DNA of 64,000 bases from Nemertoderma westbladi. Its lineage: Eukaryota; Xenacoelomorpha; Nemertodermatida; Nemertodermatidae. Both the position numbers and the translations under genes were made by a program. The stretch spans positions 1-64,000 of the forward strand of contig JAUCBJ010008167.1 in NCBI GenBank assembly GCA_032718475.1, written 5' to 3'. Within the stretch, counting starts at the first letter, position 1; each line of letters begins with the position of its first letter. The notes under the pieces were generated by a model, which saw nothing but the letters and a program-made list of their open reading frames with translations, was not told where the DNA came from and did not search any database. Positions 55,958 to 64,000 of this stretch are shown piece after piece.

Positions 55958-57571
55958 ATGTATAAAATACCAACGATTATACTAAATCATAATTGCCGAT
56001 TATTAACATTAAGAGAAATAGGTATTGTGAATGTAACTCGGGCTTTGGCAACAGGAATAGTGAATGCAGAATGTCGGAGATGGAAACTGCAGGCAGTTCG
56101 AAATGATAATCAATGCAATGTCCTCTGTAAGTGGCTGAAAGAACTACCAAATGTCCTTCGCATTGATCTACGGAAGTTCATTCTACATGCTTATATTATG
56201 GCATTTAAACAGTTGAGGAAGAAGTTCAATAAATTATATCCGCCATATAATGCTAATAATGATATACATTTCAGGAGAATAGGGAGATGGCTTCAGAGAC
56301 ATGTATTGCGAAAGAAACCAACTTTGGGCGGCATTATGGAAACCTACAGAAATCTTTACATCAATCAACGTTTTTGTACAATTGATATAATTGTTAATAA
56401 AGATTTTCACAAAGAATTTCAATATAGGGCAATTGTTGTCCGTCTATTAAGTTGGCTGCCAAAAATGGCAGATGCACTGACGTCAATAGATGTGCTATAT
56501 TTGTCCCGAGACCTGTTGTCCCGCACACTGAATACTATATTTATAGGCAAATTTATGTTTCCTTTGCTCGTATCTATAAAAATTCCACACATAACTGAAG
56601 ACATTCTCAAAGGTATCATATGCAGCTGCCCCAATCTCAGAGTTCTACATATTCCTTGTTCTGATGTCACCATCGACACCTCTACACTACAGAGTCTAGC
56701 ACAACTGGAAAGTTTGCAGGTGTTAAATATTCAGATGTGTGATGAGATATCAATTGATAAAATAATTGAAATGCAAAAAATGCTGCCAAAGATCGACATT
56801 ATTACATATAAATCTAGGGAGATACTTGAGAGAAACATAAGTAACTTTCGTTTCCGCTATTTCAGTGTTTTTAACAGTAATGATACTGATCAATCTATCA
56901 CTGACTACCTCAAGGAAACTGTAATTCCTCATTGCCGAGATGATATCGAAGAGCTTGTGTTTAAAGTTTATTTATATCAGGATCTCCAATTATTCGACCA
57001 ACTTAAAGCATTTCCAAACTTGTCTAAGTTGATTTTCAAAGTGAACGGTGAAATGTCTCCAGAAATTATAATGGAAACAGCTCATAGAGGTATTACTCTC
57101 CCAAATGTCACAGAATTGTTTTTAAGTGTGTTAATGTCTGAACCAGTCATTTTGGCTGATTTAGGCTACATATTTCCAAATGTAAAGAAATTGAAATTAA
57201 ACAGGATTCTATTTCTTGAAAACCCCGCTAACAATATTATAATGAGATTTCTTCGAATGATCGATATACAAATATATAACTACCAAAGTCTAATAATGTT
57301 ACTAAGAGCTTTGCAACCATCATTAACTAAAATATCCATTAGCTTTGCTCATAGCTATTCCCATTTTGGTGTGCCACAACCTACCCAATCAGAAGTAAAG
57401 GAAGATATCAAGGCAATCATAGATTCTGGGACTTTTGATGATTTAGAGTCTATCAGCTTGTATCACAGCATATTTGTTAATGATTTATCTAAGGAATTTG
57501 TGGAAATATTAGCTGAATCAGTATGGAAACGATGTAAGAAGTTGCACCGTTTCACAAAATCAATGTATTGA
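55958..57571 (+). CDS. Intronless leucine-rich-repeat protein
   Basis: 537 codons from an ATG, fully open. Irregular LRRs are seen: 'LVSIKIPHIT', 'CPNLRVLHIPCSDVTID', 'LESLQVLNIQMCDEIS', 'FPNLSKLIFKV', 'LPNVTELFLSV', 'FPNVKKLKLNRI', 'DLESISLYHS'. The first ~70 residues (RALATGIVNAECRRW, LPNVLRIDLRK) are in the place where LRR proteins of F-box type carry an F-box, but I cannot confirm one. No signal peptide or membrane segment is visible, so it is probably intracellular and protein-binding, perhaps a ubiquitin-ligase adaptor (inference only). An AATAAA occurs at 57749-57754, 178 nt after the stop. An intact long frame among dead repeats argues for selection or recent origin. Confidence 0.75.
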   Translation: MYKIPTIILNHNCRLLTLREIGIVNVTRALATGIVNAECRRWKLQAVRNDNQCNVLCKWLKELPNVLRIDLRKFILHAYIMAFKQLRKKFNKLYPPYNANNDIHFRRIGRWLQRHVLRKKPTLGGIMETYRNLYINQRFCTIDIIVNKDFHKEFQYRAIVVRLLSWLPKMADALTSIDVLYLSRDLLSRTLNTIFIGKFMFPLLVSIKIPHITEDILKGIICSCPNLRVLHIPCSDVTIDTSTLQSLAQLESLQVLNIQMCDEISIDKIIEMQKMLPKIDIITYKSREILERNISNFRFRYFSVFNSNDTDQSITDYLKETVIPHCRDDIEELVFKVYLYQDLQLFDQLKAFPNLSKLIFKVNGEMSPEIIMETAHRGITLPNVTELFLSVLMSEPVILADLGYIFPNVKKLKLNRILFLENPANNIIMRFLRMIDIQIYNYQSLIMLLRALQPSLTKISISFAHSYSHFGVPQPTQSEVKEDIKAIIDSGTFDDLESISLYHSIFVNDLSKEFVEILAESVWKRCKKLHRFTKSMY

Positions 57572-57748
57572 TGAACTACAATCAACACGTGGCATCTAGT
57601 GAATAATGGTGCCGTCGATGAACTATTTCTTTAAATGTTAGAACAAACTTAACTGTAATAGACTTTGATTAACTCTGACAAGATTAACTGTAGGATCTAT
57701 GATTAACTCTGGGGGGCACCTTTATTAATAATGTAATATATATATAAT

Positions 57749-57754
57749 AATAAA
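57749..57754 (+). terminator. Polyadenylation signal of the LRR gene
   Basis: The first AATAAA downstream of the stop codon, in a plausible 3' UTR position. Confidence 0.4.
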
Positions 57755-57784
57755 ATGTAATATAACTTTTAACCTTCTATCTCC

Positions 57785-59533
57785 CAGTGTTCCCAATTGG
57801 GAGCAGTTTTTTAAATTCAACTGGAAGAAATTTAATTTAGGCTTATATTACTTTTTTTAATGTTAATATGTTTAGGAAGAGTGGAATATTGTTTTTAATT
57901 TTCAACTTCAAGTGTTTTCAAAGTCCAAGTTGGTCTTTTGGCATGCCAAATTATGCTGATTTTCATTTTTTTCGATTTTTGGGACATGCAAAAAATATTA
58001 ATCAAAAATGACAAATATGATATTCAAACCAGTGGCGACATTAAAATTAGGTTTTTAAATAATATGACATTATTATTTGAAAAAAAAAATCAGAAAAACG
58101 ACTTATCTTATGCAAAATTGATGTTCCCATTTGGCAACACTGGTGAGAAAATAGAATATCAAAAATGAGAAAATAATTTTACTCGATGTATTACTCAATA
58201 CGATGTAAAAATCATTTAAAATTACATAACGAATATGTTGGCCCTATTTATTTGTGTCCTGCTGTATCAAAAACGACCAGCTATTGTCCCATTTGGGAAC
58301 ACTATGGGAACGTATTTCTGCTGCAAAGTTATATAGTAAAATTGAACCAAATACTGTTTGACTATTGATGTAGGTAGGACGAATGCAATATAATATAATA
58401 CATATATAATGTATATATAATAACATATAATGTTATAATAATGTACATATAATAATATATAATGTAAAATATAAAATATAGTAAAATTGAACCAAATACT
58501 GTTTGACTATTGATGTAGGTAGGTAGGACGAATGCAATATGTATAGCTGAAATAAACCTTATTATGCATTTTTTGTCCCAGTTGGGAACAATTTTTGGTG
58601 TATAGGCTCGGCTCGGGACGCGAGAATAGGTCTAATTGAGCACAGTAAGGCGTGTTTACTCGGATCTGGACTCGAAATTAAAACTAATGGAGCACAGTAG
58701 GACGTGTTGGCTCGGTTCTGGACTCGAAAACATATCTAATGGAGCGCAGTAGGGTATGTTGGATCGGTTCTGGACTCGAAAATATATCTAATGGAGCGCA
58801 GTAGGGTATGTTGGATCGGCTCGGGATGCAAGAATAGATCTAATGGAGCGCAGTAGGGTATGTTGGATTGGATCGGGACGTGAGAACAGATCTAATTAAA
58901 GGCAGTAGGGCATTTTGGCTCGGGTCAAGACGCGAGAATATATCTAATGGAGCGCAGTGGGTATGTTGCATCGGTTCGGGATGCAAGAGTGATCTAATGG
59001 AGCATAATAGGGCGTGTTAGCTCAGTTCAGGGCTCGAAAATAGATCTAATGGAGCGTGCTGTAGGGCAATTTGGATCGGCTCAGGACGCGAATATAGATC
59101 TAATGGAGTGCAGTAGGGCGTGTTGGCTCAGTTCAGGGCTCAAAATAGATCGAATGGAGCGATGTAGAGCGTGTTGGCTCAGCTCAGGACTCGAAAATAG
59201 ATCTAAGGGAGCACAGTGTTCCCAAATGGGACTGACCTGGTTCTTAATAGTAGAATATAATTTCAACCAAAGCATCTCCCTAAGTTGTTTACTAAATCAA
59301 ATCAAACAAAATCCGTCACCATCGTTTACTAATTCAAATCACCCAAAAAACATCACCAGTGTTCCCAAATGGGACATGAAAGTCGGCCCCAAGACCAATA
59401 AAATTTTATAAAAGTCTATAAAATTGGAATCTGTTTGTGGTTTTTAATGTTTTGAATCATAACTTTTTACTTTTGTTATTATATAAAATATATTGGATTT
59501 GCTGTGCTGCCAGTGTTCCTAAATGGGAACAGG
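57785..59533. repeat. Recurring palindrome CAGTGTTCCCAAATGGGAAC
   Basis: Full or near copies are at about 57785, 58119, 58286, 58575, 59214, 59358 and 59512, with a half-copy at 61318. They occur in both orientations at 150-650 bp spacing, flanking both unique sequence and the 55-bp minisatellite. No ORF in the block is convincing. The copies could be the ends of a family of short inverted-repeat elements or clustered binding sites. Confidence 0.6.
58609..59215. repeat. ~55-bp minisatellite, about 11 units
   Basis: The unit contains 'atctaatggagcgcagtagg' followed by 'g.rtgttggatcggytcrgga.' and 'gaaaatag'. Units diverge by 10-20% by eye and are flanked on both sides by the CAGTGTTCCC palindrome. 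Confidence 0.8.
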
Positions 59534-59592
59534 TCTTTTTTGAGAAAACTAACAGGCGCAATTAAAAATTTTTTTTTTTGCAATGTTTATTT

Positions 59593-61316
59593 TGCTGCCA
59601 ATGCTAACTGTATACAGAAATCTTATATTTTTATCAGATTATTATTCGGTTTCAGTGCATATAATATTTGTGCTTCGTGTGTATTGAATAGCCCATAAAG
59701 TTGTGTATATTGTTGCCTAACAACAGTTGTGGTATTACTGAACTCTCATTGGTAACTACCGAAGCCGGTATTCTTGCGTGTTATTGGCTGTTCTATTTTT
59801 ACTGAGCATTGTGTTGTGTATCCGTATATAATCGGTGTCCATCTCGACACGATAGGCTTAACCTTGATAACATCTCAGGTAATTTACATCGATTTTATAG
59901 CCTAGCGAGCCACGTTAGTTACAGTGGCCTGCAATATTTTACCTAGTCACTTGCGCTAGTCACTTGCAATTTGTAACTAATCATTTGCAATTTGCAACTT
60001 AACCCTTTGAGCCCTAAGGACGTATATATACGTCCTCAACAGTGTCCTAAGGACGTATATATACGTCCTGGTGTTAATTGCTGCTAATGGGGATGATTCA
60101 AGTTTAGGTTATTCTAGCAGTGTTTATCCATCGCTTAGGACACTATACTATCCGTTTTAGTTAAAAAATAGTGATCTGGTGTTTGAGTTAGAGGTTGGAA
60201 TTCAACCAATCAGTGATGAGCTCCTTTTCAGAGAAAGCAGGCTGCTTATTGAAAGCAGATTGATTGTACCTTTTACTGTACAGTAGGATATGGCAGAGGT
60301 TTGAATGAGTAGCCCTTGAGAATTCCAACCAATCAGAGTTTATTTCCCTGTCAAGCTTTCCACTGTAATAATCTACTTTGTAAATAAATAAATACATGAC
60401 TGAAAAGTGAAAAGTGAAAACCTGGTATTCTTCATATTGGTGAATTACGTAATTGTATTTCGTAAATAGAATAATGGGTATGATGATTGTTCCTGTACTA
60501 GCATCCTGGTGGATTATTGTGGTAATTCTGCAATAATGATGCTATATTGCATTTTAGTATTACAATAATTATTCATTTATATTTATCATTCATTCACAGT
60601 TTAGGGCTCCAGGGCTCTGCCTTGATAAATGCTTTGCAGATTATCATAAATAAGTAATATAGATTATACCGGTACCATAAATAGACCATGAAATATAATA
60701 ATATATATGATATAGTTCAGAAAAATAAATATTTTTTTCATTTTTTAATTTTCAAAAATTATTTTTTTTTAAATTAAAAAAAATTTTAATTAAATTTTTT
60801 TTTTTAATTTTTAAAAATTTAATTTTTTTTAATTAAAAAAATATGAAGAATATCAATCATGACACCTTTTAAGATAAAAGTCAAATCATTTTAAAAATGT
60901 GTCATAACTTCTAGATGATTGGCATTGCCTTAACTGTGTTTTAAAGTTTGCTTAATTTTTAGGTTCTGGGGGGCTATTTAAAAAAGGGCCTAGTAACCAA
61001 AGGGTTAAGTTTGCATTTACTATTATTGCATTACTTGTTGATGAATATATTGGACCAGAGATCAAACCAACTCGATTTCCACACGGTGAGTGTATTTGCG
61101 CCCTGTCAGTAATAAGATACGGTTCATTTAATGCGAATGTGTGAGTCCATAGTATTGTTATATTATTCCCAACTAGTAACTATTATTTACCAGCAATGCA
61201 AGTGATTCGAGTAAACCGTGCGCTTATCACGCACCAGGCCAATGTAGTGTCCTACCTGTGATATATGTAAGTCATACGTACATTTACTAGCCAACAACAC
61301 AATATAACGGAACGGT
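59593..61316 (+). repeat. R3: LTR-like repeat, first tandem copy, interrupted by a TTAA element
   Basis: Aligned to R1 from TGCTGCCAATGC; stops near 61313 before R's own 3' end, where the next tandem copy (with its left flank 'aatgggaacaggtctttttt') begins. The insert at 60003-61004 splits it. Confidence 0.65.
60003..61004. mobile_element. piggyBac-type TTAA element, ~1.0 kb, non-coding
   Basis: TTAA at 59999-60002 and 61005-61008; termini CCCTTTG...CAAAGGG. The uninterrupted site (cttaagtttgca) is present in R4 near 62085. The left end carries two tandem copies of AAGGACGTATATATACGTCC, itself a palindrome. No transposase ORF. Confidence 0.85.
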
Positions 61317-61383
61317 CTAAATGGGAACAGGTCTTTTTTGAGAAAACTAACAGGCGCAATTATTTTTTTTGCAATGTTTATTT

Positions 61384-62634
61384 TGCTGCCAATGCTAACT
61401 GTATACAGAAATCTTATATTTTTATCAGATTATTATTCGGTTTCAGTGCATATAATATTTGTGCTTCGTGTGTATCGAATAGCCCATAAAGTTGTGTATA
61501 TTGTTGCCTAACAACAGTTGTGGTATTACTGAACTCTCATTGGTAACTACCGAAGCCGGTATTCTTGCGTGTTATTGGCTGTTCTATTTTTACTGAACAT
61601 TGTGTTGTGTATCCGTATATAATCGGTGTCCATCTCGACACGATAGGCTTAACCTTGATAACATGTCTCAGTGTCCGAGTGGATATGTCGCAGTGTCCGA
61701 GTGGATACGGCGCCTGAACTGCTTACACAATAGTGTTTGGTGGCGCAGGTTCGAATCCGACTAAAGGCTGTAGAAATTTCGCATTGTTGTGTCCCTAGGC
61801 AAGACACTTTAGACATTAGTGCCTACGCCAACCCAGCGGTATAATGGGAACCTAGCTTTGCTGGGGTAATGATAATAAAAGCGCTTTGAGTATGCCAAGC
61901 ATAATAAAGCGCTATATAAATAACCAATATTATTATTATTATTATTTATTATTAACATCTCAGGTAATTTACATCGATTTTATAGCCTAGCGAGCCACGT
62001 TAGTTACAGTGGCCTGCAATATTTTACCTAGTCACTTGCGCTAGTCACTTGCAATTTGTAACTAATAATTTGCAATTTTCAACTTAAGTTTGCATTTACT
62101 ATTATTGCATTACTTGTTGATGAATATATTGGACCAGAGATCAAACCAACTCGATTTCCACACGGTGAGTGTATTTGCGCCCTGTCAGTAATAAGATTCG
62201 GTTCATTTAATACGAATGTGTGAGTCCATAGTATTGTTATATTATTCCCAACTAGTAACTATTATTTACCAGCAATGCAAGTGATTCGAGTAAACCGTGC
62301 GCTTATCACGCACCAGGCCAATGTAGTGTCCTACCTGTGATATATGTAAGTCATACGTACATTTACTAGCCAACAACACAATATAACGGAACGGTTTACA
62401 CGTAACTATCATACCCCTTTGAAGCAGTTTATAAGTGCTGAGGCCTTATACTTACAGTAACTAATTCTAGATCTCGTTAAGATATATATATTAGATAATA
62501 TATATATATACCCCCATACTTTCGTGAGTGTTCCTGCTATGAGGCAGGTATCCCGAGGCATTGATAACACTCATAAGAACTACATAATGGCTTGCTAGAC
62601 ATTTTCAGGTTAGCCTCCCATAAACGCCTCGACA
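61384..62634 (+). repeat. R4: LTR-like repeat, second tandem copy, interrupted by a SINE
   Basis: Runs from TGCTGCCAATGC to CCTCGACA, collinear with R1 apart from the SINE at 61665-61952. It is very similar to R3, including shared left flank, so the pair arose by tandem duplication. Confidence 0.65.
61665..61952 (+). mobile_element. tRNA-derived SINE inserted in R4
   Basis: Same family as 33758-34016. TSD taacat at 61659-61664 and 61953-61958; the empty site (gataacatctcagg) is in R3 near 59870. The first 22 bp of the head are duplicated (tcagtgtccgagtggatat twice). B box GCAGGTTCGAATCC near 61745; (ATT)n tail. Confidence 0.88.
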
Positions 62635-63897
62635 GTTTAAGATGACTCGATTTGAAATAGTTTCAAAAATTTCAACGAAGTTGATCAGATTTAAAGAGGG
62701 TTGGGAAATAGAAGGTTAATTTGTTTGAATGCTTTGTCAAAACAAGTAAAATCAAAATATGGAATTGTATTGGTAATTTTATCATTGAACAAATCGCAAA
62801 GCAGGTATTAATTATTTTGTCTTTATTTTTGGCATTGGTGATGGGATTTGTAGGACACTTTCTTTGAATTAGCAAGTTGTCATATGCATACAGCAGGTGA
62901 GATTCCAGTTACCAAGATGAATAGTTAGCAAACGCTGTGCGGTAAACCCCCCTAATCCTACCGTGGTGCACAATTTCTTCTGACAGTCTATCAATTAACC
63001 TGCTTGATCAATATGGATTGAGGATATGTGTAGTTGAAGCCAATGAGTTACAATTCAGTGCCTTCTTCTGGCTGTAAAGAAAAGCCTGTTTCCTAATGAA
63101 ATTTATTAATCTTATTGTAGGTTTTCTCAATGAAACAATCACATATGAACTGTGTCACTACAGAGATATATGCTCTGCTCTGTTTGTGAAGATAATATTT
63201 AACACTGTGGCAAACACATGACTAGTAGTTGTGAAGATAATTGAAAACAGATGTAAAGGATACTGATTCATTAATTTTAATTACTTCCCACGAATTTGGA
63301 ATCCATAATAATTTAACGTAGCATTTTTCAAACAATAATAACATTCTTCATGCAAATCAAATGCTGTCGAGGATTGGGGGCATTTACGGTAATGTCTTGA
63401 GGAATGTTAACCCTATGTTTTGCGATGTGTTTCGTTGGGAAAAGAAATGTTAATTCTCTTCATACAGTCATATAAAACATACATTTAAAATAATAATAGG
63501 TAGCAACATTAAGAAGTGTACAGAATACATGCAGACTGACTAACATTGTCAACTGTCCAACAGCAGAAGAGGCACTTCCGGTGCATAATTACGGCAGCAA
63601 CTTACAGATAACTGCTTACGTCATGGTACTAGTAGTTGGTATACAGTATTACACGATTAAAGTTATACATACAGTATAAATTTTACGACACACTCCCGCC
63701 ACTAAGTTGACAATGGCATAACATTTACTTGTTACAATGTAAACTAATTAACAATATTTCACCAAAATAAAGCATATAAAAAATAATATCACCATATAAC
63801 GTATAATATATTTGATATTACAGATAAACAACAACAAAAAATAATCCCAAATTAAATTTTCAAAATAATTTTATTCTTGTTAATTTTATATTTTATC
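62635..63897. other. Non-genic DNA
   Basis: No gene is supported. The last ~50 bp may be 3' UTR of the minus-strand gene that follows. Confidence 0.35.
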
Positions 63898-64000
63898 TCA
63901 ATCACTTTCGGTTTCGCTCTCATCATCGTAATATTTGGTAATACATTCTTTCGCACGAATCGCACTTTCACGTTTACTTACTATAGGTTTACTTTCAGTT
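63898..64000 (-). CDS. C-terminal end of a charged protein (partial)
   Basis: On the minus strand the frame entering from the window edge is open for 33 codons and stops with TGA at 63900-63898. It reads basic then acidic, ending CITKYYDDESETESD. Such an acidic Ser/Glu/Asp tail is common at the ends of nuclear or cytosolic eukaryotic proteins. It is too short to identify, and no splice acceptor can be judged. Confidence 0.35.
   Translation of the reverse strand, partial: TESKPIVSKRESAIRAKECITKYYDDESETESD

Overview
This is a repeat-dominated eukaryotic window. AT-rich, intron-scale non-coding DNA, LTR retrotransposons with target-site duplications (TSDs), tRNA-derived SINEs, non-LTR fragments, TTAA-flanked piggyBac-type elements and minisatellites all point to a metazoan, most plausibly an aquatic invertebrate. 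I cannot name the species. No operons, rRNAs or canonical tRNA genes were seen. Only three stretches look like host genes: a small secreted Cys-rich protein (34875-35549, +), an intronless leucine-rich-repeat protein (55958-57571, +) and the 3' end of a charged protein leaving the window (63898-64000, -).

The centrepiece is element B, a BEL/Pao LTR retrotransposon at 9855-28679 on the minus strand. It is about 18.8 kb long, has two 1913-bp LTRs that differ at about eleven positions by eye, and is bounded by a 5-bp TSD (ggtag). In element order it carries a coiled-coil ORF (25650-24394), gag-protease-RT-RNase H (24418-19643), an integrase continuing in the same frame after one TAA (19588-17060), and then two large accessory ORFs not normally found in BEL/Pao: a 704-codon protein with a putative DEDD (RNase D/WRN-like) 3'-5' exonuclease domain (16379-14265), and a protein with three CCHC knuckles (about 14392-12671).

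Related exonuclease-like sequence occurs twice more, in two older and independent BEL/Pao remnants: element A (1-6207, +; gag, protease, integrase remnant, exonuclease, three-knuckle protein, polypurine tract, 3' LTR) and element C (44412-47564, +; RT/RNase H junction, then exonuclease). I regard this 'BEL plus exonuclease plus second nucleocapsid' module as the best candidate for an undescribed system here. Element B also carries eleven dispersed copies of a 20-nt word (GGAAGACTYGYGAGCCTWYC on the element strand) in coding DNA of different frames and in non-coding DNA, three hairpins in its leader, and a tRNA-like block inside each LTR.

Layout: 1-6207 element A; 6208-9849 non-genic with a foldback element (7072-8135); 9850-28684 element B plus TSD; 28685-31809 non-LTR fragment and a 39-bp minisatellite; 31810-33680 solo LTR of the element B family with its own TSD; 33758-34016 SINE; 34.9-35.8 kb Cys-rich gene with a duplicated 3' end; 35.8-43.1 kb TTAA-type remnant, a MITE, tandem repeats and non-genic DNA; 43.2-50 kb a 955-bp LTR-like repeat (R1, R2) around element C, plus non-LTR fragments; 50.7-55.7 kb AT-rich palindrome-rich DNA and a foldback holding a TTAA element; 56-57.6 kb LRR gene; 57.8-59.5 kb palindromic motifs and a minisatellite; 59.5-62.6 kb two tandem R copies, one interrupted by a TTAA element and the other by a SINE, so each shows the other's empty site.
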